Shown: one piece after another, positions 9,601-15,246 of the stretch
Layout of the letters: each line of letters starts with the position of its first letter
Numbering within the stretch: the first letter of the stretch is position 1
Assembly: GCF_003725795.1 (NCBI RefSeq)
Contig: NZ_RBEE01000034.1
Location: 1 to 35,606 of the forward strand
Direction: 5' to 3'
Origin: Pedobacter jejuensis
GTDB lineage: Bacteria > Bacteroidota > Bacteroidia > Sphingobacteriales > Sphingobacteriaceae
Length of the DNA: 35,606 nt
Made by a program: the position numbers and the translations under genes
The notes under the pieces: generated by a model
What the model saw: only the letters and a program-made list of their open reading frames with translations
Database searches by the model: none
What the model was told of the DNA's origin: nothing

Positions 9601-9857
9601 GGTCACCTGAAATCTCAATAACAACAGAAAAAGCGGATGGATTCATAATCCTAACGGTAAAAGATAACGGAATGGGAATTAAAAAAGAGAGGCTTGATTT
9701 TGTGTTTAAAATGTATAAGCGGATTAATGATGATATTGAAGGCCAGGGTGTGGGACTTTTTTTAGTTAAGAAAATTATTAACGCATCGGGCGGTAAGATT
9801 GAAGTTGAAAGTGAAATAGATAAAGGAAGCACATTTAAGATCTATTTTAAAAATTAA
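6636..9857 (+). CDS. CheB-CheR-PAS-histidine kinase hybrid
   Basis: A 1073-residue signalling fusion. Residues 1-195 are a CheB methylesterase domain with Ser16 (GASAGG), His42 (QHLSSD) and Asp134 (SGTGSDG), the expected catalytic triad. Residues about 205-475 are a CheR methyltransferase domain with the SAM motif VAGCATGEEAYT and NPPYCNIDLISCRNLLIYL. A coiled coil of repeated NEELQS/NEEMQS heptads covers about 645-705. A PAS-like region follows, then a HisKA helix with His865 in GASHDLNAP, and a HATPase domain with the N-box NLTTNAIKF, DNGMGI and GQGVGLFLVKK. It ends one base before the next gene, a response regulator, which is probably its phosphoacceptor. No receptor or flagellar gene is nearby, so a role in classical chemotaxis is doubtful. 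The input signal is unknown. Confidence 0.92.
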   Translation: MAKISDKQYIIAIGASAGGLEAISAFFDYTPLDAVSYIIIQHLSSDFKSQMAKILAPHSKLKVIEAVENVPIKPNTVYLIPSSKFMVVENGRLLLSDKKDQPRPYLTIDYFFTSLAKERGNKAIGIILSGTGSDGSKGIEAIKKVGGIAFVQDPNTAGYNGMPLAAIATDCADMILSPEAMPQIIEDYVKDGTLELLTDDKQEHISEAELAKIFDLIKGNLPLDFSEYKRPTIIRRIKRRMVEHNFSKVNKYYDFLKDNSTEVKLLANDFLISVTAFFRDAEAFKIIEETVISAIIEKNETDVLKIWVAGCATGEEAYTMAILVQEYLIRHPKSIEVKIFATDINKAALDTASKGIYPDDIEKSVSDDRLKQFFTREGNTYKVKHEIRKMLIFSQHDLVQNPPYCNIDLISCRNLLIYLNTTLQKKVFSLMHFGLKQGGYLFLGPSENAAIIKDDFDTINVKWNILKSNKIGRTVKFDNFSSHLIEGIKTTRLEVSNNILTPVSKSALTDKISAGVLVALGFVGVCTDENLTVIQSFGDTSLYLKNINFNHNLNDLLPEGISIVFKAAAHKALKLNEKIILNKLTLRNGQKSKVRTITINISPFYSEKSERLLFIDFTENKTKASENNIINTSDIIEVTNEHVISLEQENAELKQLLSVAQERIETSNENTQSYNEELQSANEEMQSANEEMQSTNEELQSVNEELQTINKTHQLTIDELTDLNDDLNNYFRSNINGQLFVDKDLLLRRYSPGAVKHINIRENDIGRPLSEITTNIKFETLIGDIKDVILNEHTITREAEATNGKVYQVMTMPYLKKNSKKANGAIVSFYDITELKKLLKELNIRNESLRRINDDLNNFVYGASHDLNAPLLNIESLMSILNRKIDLSNPDLSTLSEMMNTSLTNFKEVIKEMGKVGALEAETMEEANLESFEVIFKEIEESISERTKLADAKITTDFKVKDVRFSKKNLRSILLNLTTNAIKFHSPERSPEISITTEKADGFIILTVKDNGMGIKKERLDFVFKMYKRINDDIEGQGVGLFLVKKIINASGGKIEVESEIDKGSTFKIYFKN

Positions 9858-9858
9858 G

Positions 9859-10233
9859 ATGGAAATGGTGAAACGGATACTAATTTTTGATGACGACGAA
9901 AGTATCATCGACATTATGAAACTTATAATGGGCGAAAAGGGTTGGGAGGTTATTAATTTTAGTCAATGCCGTGACGCGGTTTTTCAAATAAGGGCTTACC
10001 AGCCTAAAATTATCATGATGGACAATAATATACCAGAGCATGGCGGTGTTTTTGCCGTTAAAACTATAAAACAGCAGATCGACCTAAGACATATCCCTGT
10101 TATATATTTTAGTGCGCATTATGACATTAAGGCCCTTGCGGAAGAAGCCGGTGCAGATGCTTACCTTGCTAAACCCTTTGATCTGGACAGATTAGACGAG
10201 CTAATAAAAATTTTAAGCCTTAAAGCCCCATAA
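9859..10233 (+). CDS. Single-domain response regulator
   Basis: A 124-residue receiver domain with no output domain. The acidic pocket is DDD at 11-13, the phosphoacceptor is Asp55 in IIMMDNNIPEHGG, the conserved Ser lies in YFSAH and the Lys in AKPFD. It begins one base after the stop of the CheB-CheR-kinase gene, so the two are almost certainly co-translated and the kinase is the likely partner. Two in-frame ATGs (9859 and 9865) are possible; MVKRILIFDD would be the usual beginning of such a domain. Downstream partners are unknown; a CheY-like protein-protein output or a phosphorelay is possible. Confidence 0.9.
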   Translation: MEMVKRILIFDDDESIIDIMKLIMGEKGWEVINFSQCRDAVFQIRAYQPKIIMMDNNIPEHGGVFAVKTIKQQIDLRHIPVIYFSAHYDIKALAEEAGADAYLAKPFDLDRLDELIKILSLKAP

Positions 10234-10271
10234 GCTGTTGAATTAAGCAATGTTGAGCATAAGATTGCAAT

Positions 10272-10337
10272 ATGACTGCTAACTGGAATAAGAAATGGCT
10301 TCTGATTTTATGCTGGCTGTTTGGTATTTACATCTAA
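10272..10337 (+). CDS. Possible 21-residue membrane peptide
   Basis: A short frame from ATG 10272 to TAA encodes MTANWNKKWLLILCWLFGIY plus a final Ile: a basic start and a hydrophobic Trp/Leu-rich helix. It lies 38 bases after the response regulator. The shape is that of a small membrane peptide, but there is no support beyond composition, so it may be chance. Confidence 0.2.
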   Translation: MTANWNKKWLLILCWLFGIYI

Positions 10338-10397
10338 TCTAAGGGAATTCAATCTTTAGAGCCATATAATTTACAAAGCTTTCTAAATAGGTTAGAA

Positions 10398-10427
10398 AGG
10401 GGAATCACCCCAAAATGATTTTCCCCT
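10398..10427 (+). repeat. Hairpin in the gap before the small membrane protein
   Basis: GGGGAATCA (from 10398) faces TGATTTTCCCC (to about 10427), giving an imperfect stem with a two-base bulge. It may terminate the upstream operon or act as a leader structure for the gene at 10527. The rest of the 280-base gap (10234-10514) shows no other clear feature. Confidence 0.3.
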
Positions 10428-10526
10428 AAGATAATTGATATCAATTCAATAACTTTTTAAAACAACATTAATTGGCATTAATAAATTCAGATCCTATCAT
10501 TAAATGGTGGAATAATGGAGGATATA

Positions 10527-10865
10527 ATGACCGGGCACAATAAGAATTGTCTCAGAAGCAAAGATTTCTCTTTTTGCCGTAAAGCTGGTACAGGCCAATC
10601 AAAAGATAAGAAAGGCTCTTCCTTATTGGTATGGACCTTTATCTGCCTTGGGCTGCTGCTTAATATTGTAGTTAATGCCGTGCTTTCCGCATCATCTCCA
10701 TTTCAGCAATTTGGGTTTGATCAGCCAAATGTTACCATCTTAAATTTCCCCTTCAGCTGGCTGCCAGCATTTATTGTTCCACTGGTGTTGTTTGCCCACC
10801 TTGCGACTATTAGAAGATTAATTAACCATAGTTGGCCTTTAGCTTCTAGCAATATAGCAGCATAA
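10527..10865 (+). CDS. Small two-helix membrane protein of unknown function
   Basis: A protein of about 112 residues. Its basic, Cys-containing N-terminus is followed by two hydrophobic segments: one around VWTFICLGLLLNIVVNAVLS and a second around FSWLPAFIVPLVLFAHLATI. Between them is a short loop with FGFDQPN. I do not recognise the family. ATG 10527 is chosen because GGAGG lies 6 bases upstream, a rare Shine-Dalgarno-like site here; the alternative ATG at 10515 would add four residues. The gene stands alone between the chemosensory-type operon and the replication region. A role as a membrane-anchored accessory factor is possible, but nothing in the sequence supports a specific function. Confidence 0.6.
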   Translation: MTGHNKNCLRSKDFSFCRKAGTGQSKDKKGSSLLVWTFICLGLLLNIVVNAVLSASSPFQQFGFDQPNVTILNFPFSWLPAFIVPLVLFAHLATIRRLINHSWPLASSNIAA

Positions 10866-10973
10866 AATGATCTGTTAGCCTAAAATGGTTAGCTAAGAGC
10901 TTCAGGCGCTTTATTTTTCTTTGGTGGTCTTTACCTAAGCTTTTTGGAGATGTAAAAAAGCAAGTTATTAACA

Positions 10974-11006
10974 TTGGCTGCAATTAAGTATGTTTATGTA
11001 TATTTG
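10974..11006 (+). promoter_or_regulatory. Candidate repB promoter
   Basis: TATATTTG at 10999-11006 matches TAnnTTTG, with TTG at 10974-10976 as a possible -33 element (22-base spacing). A perfect palindrome begins one base downstream, so a repressor bound there would block transcription. Confidence 0.45.
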
Positions 11007-11007
11007 T

Positions 11008-11027
11008 AATTACATAAATATGTAATT
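11008..11027 (+). promoter_or_regulatory. Palindromic operator upstream of repB
   Basis: AATTACATA (11008-11016) and TATGTAATT (11019-11027) form a perfect inverted repeat with a two-base spacer, directly after the -7 element. The same half-sites recur before parA, before the RHH gene and at 14150-14173. The binding protein could be RepB, ParA or the RHH protein. Confidence 0.55.
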
Positions 11028-11090
11028 CAATAAATAATCTAAACCCCTATATTTGGGATTGAAGGTATTATGAACAACTTTAATTAAGAA

Positions 11091-12215
11091 ATGATGGAAA
11101 TTCCGAAGCTGCCCAAGGAGGAAACTAAAGCATTAGTGTCGGTAAAAAAAACAACAAAACTTACTGCAAAGACCAGGAAAGTAGTTGTGCTGCCTGAACT
11201 GCAGACCTATGTTATCCAGCCTAACCGGGTTACGTTTACCATCTTTGACGGCTTTTCCCTTACGCAGCTCAAAGCGTTTTCCGCTATTATGCTCAATTTG
11301 CAGGAAGCGGTAAAATTGGACATGAACAGCGGGGATTTCAAGCAATTGAGCTTATTTAACCAGTTTGAACAATCCATAAAATTCGACCTGTCCCTAAGGG
11401 ATATTACCAAAGACCCGAGGGCTTATACGCCAATAAAAGAGGCCATTTCCCAAATCTCCGAAATAAACGTCAAGATCCCGTTAAAGGACGATAAGGGAAA
11501 GGGCTACCATATAAGTACATCCCTGATCACTGCCTTAATCCCCGACGAGGCCGATTATAAATCGGTGATCAGCATAAAAATTGAAAGAAGCATCGCCGAA
11601 TACCTGATACAAATCCCCAAGGGAAAAAAAGGAGCTGAACAGTATACCCGCTACATGCTTGAAGTTGCCCTTAGTGCCAATTCAAGTTATACGATCAGGA
11701 TCTATCAACTCATATCCTCCTGGAAGAGCAAGGGCGGGTTCAGGATGTCCTATAAAGAATTTAGGCACCTGCTGGCCATCAAGCCGGATGCGTACAGCAA
11801 ATACAGCGATTTTAAAAAGAAAGTACTGATGCCAGCCCAGGCGGATCTATTTGAGAAAGCGGACTGTTGGTTTAATTGCGACGTGGACGGCTTTAAAACG
11901 ATGGAAAGAAATTCAGAAGGGCAAAAAGAGCTTTATTTAAACTTCAAGATCATTACGCCTGAATTTAAGGAAACCATGCTCAAACAGCGGGCATCCATTG
12001 TGAACCTGTTAAGCGTACATTTTGCTTTTAAAGATAGCGATCTGCAGAAGCTCGCTCACATCCTGGACAATGAGGACATATCCTCTGATGTGATCATCAT
12101 GAAGATATTAAAGGTTTCGGAGCGTATCGAGGAAAGTTATAAATCAGCCCAACCGGTAAAAGATAAAAAGGCGTACGCCTTACAGTCTCTTTTATCAAAC
12201 GATTGGATAAAGTAG
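11091..12215 (+). CDS. repB: Replication initiator, Rep_3 (RepB) family
   Basis: A 374-residue plasmid initiator. The region from FTIFDGFSLTQLKAFSAIML to the FNCDVDGFKTMER segment follows the Rep_3 superfamily pattern of two winged-helix domains, including SIKFDLSLRDI, YTPIKEAISQI, RYMLEVALSANSSYTIRIYQ and the FRMSYKEFRHLLAIKPDAYS...FKKKVL block that is diagnostic for this family. Such proteins bind iterons and open the origin; five iterons start 6 bases after the stop and three more follow. The N-terminal 40 residues are basic and variable. Two adjacent ATGs (11091, 11094) are possible starts. Its promoter is overlapped by a palindrome shared with the partition genes, suggesting coordinated copy-number control. 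Confidence 0.92.
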   Translation: MMEIPKLPKEETKALVSVKKTTKLTAKTRKVVVLPELQTYVIQPNRVTFTIFDGFSLTQLKAFSAIMLNLQEAVKLDMNSGDFKQLSLFNQFEQSIKFDLSLRDITKDPRAYTPIKEAISQISEINVKIPLKDDKGKGYHISTSLITALIPDEADYKSVISIKIERSIAEYLIQIPKGKKGAEQYTRYMLEVALSANSSYTIRIYQLISSWKSKGGFRMSYKEFRHLLAIKPDAYSKYSDFKKKVLMPAQADLFEKADCWFNCDVDGFKTMERNSEGQKELYLNFKIITPEFKETMLKQRASIVNLLSVHFAFKDSDLQKLAHILDNEDISSDVIIMKILKVSERIEESYKSAQPVKDKKAYALQSLLSNDWIK

Positions 12216-12220
12216 CGGAA

Positions 12221-12336
12221 AAAGTTCAGAATTGGTCGCAGACAAATTTCAGGAGTTGGGAATTGGTCGCACCAAAGTTCAGAATTGGTCGCATGAAAGT
12301 TCAGAATTGGTCGCAAAAATGTTCAGAATTGGTCGC
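12221..12336 (+). repeat. Iteron cluster 1 of the replication origin (5 copies)
   Basis: The iteron AAAGTTCAGAATTGGTCGCA occurs at 12221-12240, 12274-12293 and 12296-12315. A degenerate copy (GTTGGGAATTGGTCGC) lies at 12255-12270 and a shorter one (GTTCAGAATTGGTCGC) at 12321-12336. The GTTCAG cores of the last four start at 12255, 12277, 12299 and 12321, an exact 22-bp period, so bound RepB would lie on one face of the helix. This is a classic arrangement for a Rep_3 origin. Confidence 0.92.
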
Positions 12337-12385
12337 TTTAAGCCTTTGTAAAAATTTGATTATCTATTAGTTATGGAGCCCTACA

Positions 12386-12414
12386 ATTAATCAAATGATA
12401 GACAAATGATTAAT
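12386..12414 (+). repeat. AT-rich inverted repeat in the origin
   Basis: ATTAATCA (12386-12393) and TGATTAAT (12407-12414) flank a 13-base spacer that contains part of a CAAATGAT direct repeat. It lies just after the first iteron cluster in AT-rich DNA and could be part of the unwinding element or a host-factor site. Confidence 0.4.
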
Positions 12415-12539
12415 CAAGCAATAAAAAAAAGGCCTTTAAGATATTTGTTGACTGTGAAGTGCCATAATGGCAGGTGAATTGAATAAAAAATTGAAAAAGG
12501 GAGATCAAAAACAATTTTTAAAGGGTGCGCGGCCGCCAA

Positions 12540-12744
12540 AAAGTTCAGAATTGGTCGCAGTTTTTCATATACCAGCTAAACGGGCATTTATAAAGTTCAG
12601 AATTGGTCGCAATTATAGGTAGCTATTGATGGGAAATTCGTTAAATATGTCCACCATAGATAAGTAATTACCCATAGGATACCTGTTTAAATAAGCTTCG
12701 ACCACCCCCTATTAATAGCTGAAAAAAGTTCAGAATTAGTCGCA
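12540..12744 (+). repeat. Iteron cluster 2 of the replication origin (3 spaced copies)
   Basis: Full iterons lie at 12540-12559 and 12592-12611, and a copy with one change (ATTAGTCGCA) at 12725-12744. Spacing is irregular (52 and 133 bases), unlike cluster 1, which suggests a copy-control or handcuffing role rather than origin opening. All are in the same orientation as cluster 1. Confidence 0.85.
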
Positions 12745-12814
12745 ATTGTGCAGCTTTCGGGATGACACGGGATTTGTTACAGCATAAAAACGTTAGTTAA
12801 TACGTCCACCATAG
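12640..12814 (+). repeat. Pair of GTCCACCATAG direct repeats in the origin
   Basis: GTTAAATATGTCCACCATAG at 12640-12659 and GTTAATACGTCCACCATAG at 12796-12814 are near-identical direct repeats that flank the last iteron. They differ from the iterons and so would be recognised by another protein, or are remnants of a duplication. No gene is present in 12216-12919. Confidence 0.55.
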
Positions 12815-12856
12815 CAGGTAAAAAAATACGGATTTCTAGTATTAGAAGCAATAAAA

Positions 12857-12899
12857 TATGTAATTACATAAGTGCATAAATATGTAATTAATGAATTAC
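12857..12899 (+). promoter_or_regulatory. Operator palindromes upstream of parA
   Basis: TATGTAATTACATA (12857-12870) is a perfect 14-bp palindrome. A second site, TATGTAATT-AATG-AATTACA, follows at about 12881-12900. A TATATTTG -7 element at 12909-12916 ends 3 bases before the ATG at 12920, which would give a very short or leaderless transcript. Confidence 0.55.
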
Positions 12900-12919
12900 A
12901 AAATTATGTATATTTGCAT

Positions 12920-13525
12920 ATGGGAAAAATCATTACTATAGCGCATCAAAAAGGAGGGGTAGGCAAAAGTACTCTTGCCCTTAACCTGGCTATCTGTTTT
13001 CAGGATCAGCTAACCGTTGCCTTGGTAGATACCGACCTGCAGGGAAGCATTGCCGACCTGAAAGAAGATTTGCCGGAGCTTTCCATTATACAGGAAGATA
13101 ATTTTGAGACCATCCGGGACTTGCCTCATCAGCTGATCATTATTGATACGCCCCCTTATCTTTCAAACCGACTACCGGAACTTTTCCTTATTTCTGACTA
13201 TGTACTGATACCCACAAAGGCAGGTTTTTTTGACGTAATGGCCATACGCTCTACAGTAGCCCTGGTAAGAGAAGCACAAACCAGGCACCAGGAATTAAAA
13301 GCCGGCATTGTATTAAATATGATTAAGCACCGGTCAGGAGTAACCGCCGAAGTACAGGAACTTTTAAAAACATTTGAGGTGCCATTATTAGCTACTGTTA
13401 TACACGACAGGGTAAGCTTCACCCGGTCGCCGATCACTGGCGGGGTATTGAATGGGGAAGACAGTAAGGCTAAAGAAGAAATAACTGCCCTTGCAGAAGA
13501 AGTTGTTAATTCAATCAGTGTATAA
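12920..13525 (+). CDS. parA: ParA-family partition ATPase
   Basis: A protein of about 201 residues with a deviant Walker A motif, KGGVGKST, followed by LALNLA, the Walker A' DTDLQGS and the Walker B-like IIDTPP. This is the small, N-terminally short ParA type (type Ib) with no added helix-turn-helix domain, so it needs a separate DNA-binding partner for autoregulation. ATG 12920 is chosen over the in-frame ATG at 12872 because the Walker region normally starts within the first few residues and because 12857-12916 is taken up by operator and promoter sequence. The downstream RHH gene at 13570 is the expected ParB-type partner. Confidence 0.9.
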   Translation: MGKIITIAHQKGGVGKSTLALNLAICFQDQLTVALVDTDLQGSIADLKEDLPELSIIQEDNFETIRDLPHQLIIIDTPPYLSNRLPELFLISDYVLIPTKAGFFDVMAIRSTVALVREAQTRHQELKAGIVLNMIKHRSGVTAEVQELLKTFEVPLLATVIHDRVSFTRSPITGGVLNGEDSKAKEEITALAEEVVNSISV

Positions 13526-13561
13526 TTACATAAATATGTATTTTTGTATTTACATAAATCT
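13524..13561 (+). promoter_or_regulatory. Operator/promoter of the RHH partition gene
   Basis: AATTACATAAATATGTATTT (13524-13543) repeats the repB operator with one weakened arm and overlaps the parA stop. TATTTTTG (13539-13546) fits the -7 consensus. The next 16 bases, GTATTTACATAAATCT (13546-13561), recur exactly at 14158-14173. Confidence 0.5.
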
Positions 13562-13569
13562 AAAAAATA

Positions 13570-13845
13570 ATGTCTGATTATAAAAACAAATTAGGAAACT
13601 TGGCCAACCGTTTAAAAAAAGAGGAACCAAAAACACCCATTCAGGAAGTAAATCCAGTTAAGAGCAAGAGAGAAGAGAAAGAACCCGAAGGGCAGCTAAA
13701 TGTTTGGATACCTAAAAAACTACTTAAAAGAATGAAATCCTTTGGAGTAGAAAAAGAACTTACACAAAAAGATATTGCCATTATAGCCTTGGATAAATAC
13801 CTGTCAGAAGTAAACGGACAGTATAATCAATCAAATAAAAGTTGA
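13570..13845 (+). CDS. Small ribbon-helix-helix protein, probable ParB-type centromere-binding protein
   Basis: A 91-residue basic protein. The first 50 residues are charged and probably disordered (many Lys, Glu and Pro). The C-terminal part, QLNVWIPKKLLKRMKSFGVE then ELTQKDIAIIALDKYL, has the form of a ribbon-helix-helix DNA-binding domain: a strand with alternating polar residues followed by two helices. Position directly after parA, size and fold fit the small centromere-binding partner of type Ib partition systems. The repeated palindromes around the genes are its likely binding sites and may serve as both centromere and operator. Its last codons overlap a degenerate iteron (13841-13855). 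Function is inferred from fold and context. Confidence 0.7.
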   Translation: MSDYKNKLGNLANRLKKEEPKTPIQEVNPVKSKREEKEPEGQLNVWIPKKLLKRMKSFGVEKELTQKDIAIIALDKYLSEVNGQYNQSNKS

Positions 13846-13855
13846 GAATTGGTCG
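13841..13855 (+). repeat. Outlying degenerate iteron
   Basis: GTTGAGAATTGGTCG matches 14 of 15 bases of the iteron core and lies about 1.1 kb from the origin. It overlaps the stop codon of the RHH gene, just before the next start. Confidence 0.6.
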
Positions 13856-13864
13856 TTTTCATTG

Positions 13865-14119
13865 ATGAACATGGCGATTAACGCCTACACACAGGATTAT
13901 GAAGCCTTCGAAATGACTGAGGAAGAAATACAGGCCAAAGCTAAACCAATCGCTGAGGCTGCAAGAAAACAGGCTTGGGATAATAATTTACCTATCTCCT
14001 ATAGAAATGAAGTCTGTTTAGAGGATGGTATGATTATACGCGAGTACAAGACCTGTGAAAAAGAACTGGTATCCGTAAGCCCGGAAGATGGGAGCGTAAA
14101 AAAGCTAAGGGATTTGTAA
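13865..14119 (+). CDS. Small acidic protein of unknown function in the partition operon
   Basis: About 84 residues, starting MNMAINAYTQDYEAFEMTEE. The N-terminal half is acidic and helical (EEEIQAKAKPIAEAARKQ); the C-terminal half looks like beta strands (NEVCLEDGMIIREYKTCEKE). There is no signal peptide or membrane segment, and two cysteines are present. I do not recognise it. ATG 13865 is used; an ATG two codons later is equally possible and a TTG at 13862 is less likely. It follows the RHH gene by 19 bases and may be co-transcribed with it. It ends before a convergent toxin-antitoxin pair, so a plasmid-maintenance role is plausible, but there is no motif to support it. Confidence 0.65.
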   Translation: MNMAINAYTQDYEAFEMTEEEIQAKAKPIAEAARKQAWDNNLPISYRNEVCLEDGMIIREYKTCEKELVSVSPEDGSVKKLRDL

Positions 14120-14149
14120 ACTTAAAATAATAGGTTTTTATGTAAATTT

Positions 14150-14173
14150 AGATTTATGTATTTACATAAATCT
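14150..14173. promoter_or_regulatory. Perfect 24-bp palindrome between convergent genes
   Basis: AGATTTATGTA (14150-14160) and TACATAAATCT (14163-14173) are perfectly complementary around TT. The centre has the same TATGTA-N2-TACATA form as the parA operator, yet the site lies between the 3' ends of two convergent genes and overlaps the yoeB stop. It could be a bidirectional terminator, a centromere site, or both. Confidence 0.55.
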
Positions 14174-14447
14174 ATTTGTCCCCATAGTGGCCTTGTGCAG
14201 TTAATACCAGGACAGTTACCTTTTCTTCTATGATCTGATAGATCAAACGGTGTTTATGGCTAATCCTTCTTGAATAAAATCCGGAAAGATTATATTTTTT
14301 AAGTTGAGGCTTTCCCGTTTCCGTTTTTGGATGTTCGGTTAATTCCAAGAGAAGTTTTTCCAGTTTTTTATAGGCAAGTTTATCGCTCTTTTTAAGAATT
14401 AAAATGTCCTCAATTGCGGTTGTAGTAAAGTCAAGCTCATAGCTCAT
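14172..14447 (-). CDS. yoeB: YoeB/Txe-type mRNA interferase toxin
   Basis: A 91-residue RelE-superfamily toxin that cleaves mRNA at the ribosome. The pattern TETGKPQLKKYNLSGFYSRR, then ISHKHRLIYQI and the C-terminal GHYGDK, matches YoeB/Txe, including the conserved Glu and Arg residues and the terminal His-Tyr active-site pair. The family is normally about 84-90 residues, so it is full length and probably active. It overlaps the upstream antitoxin by 4 bases (ATGA), the usual tight translational coupling. On a plasmid such a pair acts in post-segregational killing. The stop lies within the palindrome at 14150-14173. Confidence 0.92.
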   Translation of the reverse strand: MSYELDFTTTAIEDILILKKSDKLAYKKLEKLLLELTEHPKTETGKPQLKKYNLSGFYSRRISHKHRLIYQIIEEKVTVLVLTAQGHYGDK

Positions 14448-14698
14448 AAAGAACCTAAAAATTGTTTTAGTCCTTCTTTTCCTCTTACTGTGGTTGTTTT
14501 TCCTTCTTTACCTTGTTGAATGGATAAGTCTATCCTGGCCAGCATTTCCGGTGTAAAATAAAGGTCATCTTCTGTTACTGGGGTAATGGAATACGCCTTA
14601 TTTTTGCCCCGTTGTACGATAACTTGCTCTCCATTATCTACTCTGTCCATATATTCTGCCTGTTTTTCTCGAAACTCTCTGCTACTGACTACCAACAT
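14444..14698 (-). CDS. yefM: YefM/Phd-type antitoxin
   Basis: An 84-residue antitoxin. The N-terminal Phd/YefM fold is visible in MLVVSSREFREKQAEYMDRV followed by DNGEQVIVQRGKNKAYSITP, and the variable C-terminal tail (GKEGLKQFLGSL) would wrap around the toxin. It is the first gene of the operon and its stop overlaps the toxin start. A perfect 15-bp palindrome lies 20 bases upstream of the start, the expected binding site for autorepression by the antitoxin or the complex. Confidence 0.9.
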   Translation of the reverse strand: MLVVSSREFREKQAEYMDRVDNGEQVIVQRGKNKAYSITPVTEDDLYFTPEMLARIDLSIQQGKEGKTTTVRGKEGLKQFLGSL

Positions 14699-14717
14699 AA
14701 TCTTAAATATTTAACGC

Positions 14718-14732
14718 GTACCAATTTGGTAC
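14718..14732 (-). promoter_or_regulatory. Operator palindrome of yefM-yoeB
   Basis: GTACCAATTTGGTAC is a perfect 15-bp palindrome centred on one T, 20 bases upstream of the yefM ATG. It resembles the core palindromes bound by YefM-type antitoxins. Confidence 0.6.
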
Positions 14733-14946
14733 AAATATAGCTTTTTTTCTTTATAATAGCAATTTAAAGTAGCCAATAGTCCTTACACCCTTCACATATA
14801 TCTCAATGAGATTGGATATACCGCTGATATTTACCACCTGATTCTGGTGGAAGGCTTTATAAAGCATTTAAGGAAAGAAAGAAAAGAAGTGGTCGTTCAA
14901 ACAAAAACAAAAGGAGGGAGAGTAAAAAGAGGAGGTTGCGGGCGGA

Positions 14947-15000
14947 TGTTATAACATATATGCTTATATTAGCGTTTTATTCAAAAAAAGTTATAACATG
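14947..15000 (+). promoter_or_regulatory. Paired TGTTATAACA/GTTATAACAT operator of mazEF
   Basis: TGTTATAACA is a palindrome at 14947-14956, and GTTATAACATG recurs at 14990-15000 overlapping the mazE start codon. Two identical half-turn sites flanking the promoter suggest autoregulation by MazE. The 250 bases upstream (14733-14946) show an open frame of about 60 codons without a start codon, possibly a remnant. Confidence 0.5.
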
Positions 15001-15246
15001 AAAACAAACATCATAAATATTGGCAACAGCCAGGGAATCATACTTCCCTCAATGCTTTTAAGGCAATTAAAGCTAAGTAATAGATCTACTGTAGAGCTCG
15101 AAATTAGTAATGGAAGTATTGTCATTAAACCTGAACCACGCCAAGGGTGGGCAGAGGCTGCACAAATGATGAATGCTGCCGGCGATGATAATCTTCTTCT
15201 AACCGATTTTCCAAATGAATTTGAAAACGATGAATGGACATGGTAA
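14998..15246 (+). CDS. mazE: MazE-like antitoxin (AbrB-type swapped-hairpin)
   Basis: An 82-residue antitoxin. The N-terminal half, NIINIGNSQGIILPSMLLRQ followed by ELEISNGSIVIKPE, is a MazE/AbrB swapped-hairpin DNA-binding domain. The acidic C-terminal tail (LLLTDFPNEFENDEWTW) is the expected toxin-wrapping segment. The gene overlaps the start of the MazF toxin gene, and its start codon overlaps a repeated GTTATAACAT motif, so autorepression is likely. Together with the toxin it forms a complete second addiction module on this replicon. Confidence 0.9.
   Translation: MKTNIINIGNSQGIILPSMLLRQLKLSNRSTVELEISNGSIVIKPEPRQGWAEAAQMMNAAGDDNLLLTDFPNEFENDEWTW

Noticed and set aside
12221..12744. Iterons as a CRISPR array
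   Set aside because: Repeats are 20 bp with spacers of only 2 bp in the regular part, irregular elsewhere, no cas genes, and they follow a Rep_3 initiator.
12872..12919. Longer ParA starting at 12872
   Set aside because: The added residues are translated operator and promoter sequence, and the Walker motif would be too far from the start.
14760..14950. Open frame of about 60 codons before mazE
   Set aside because: No start codon and a Lys/Arg-rich tail; treated as chance or remnant.
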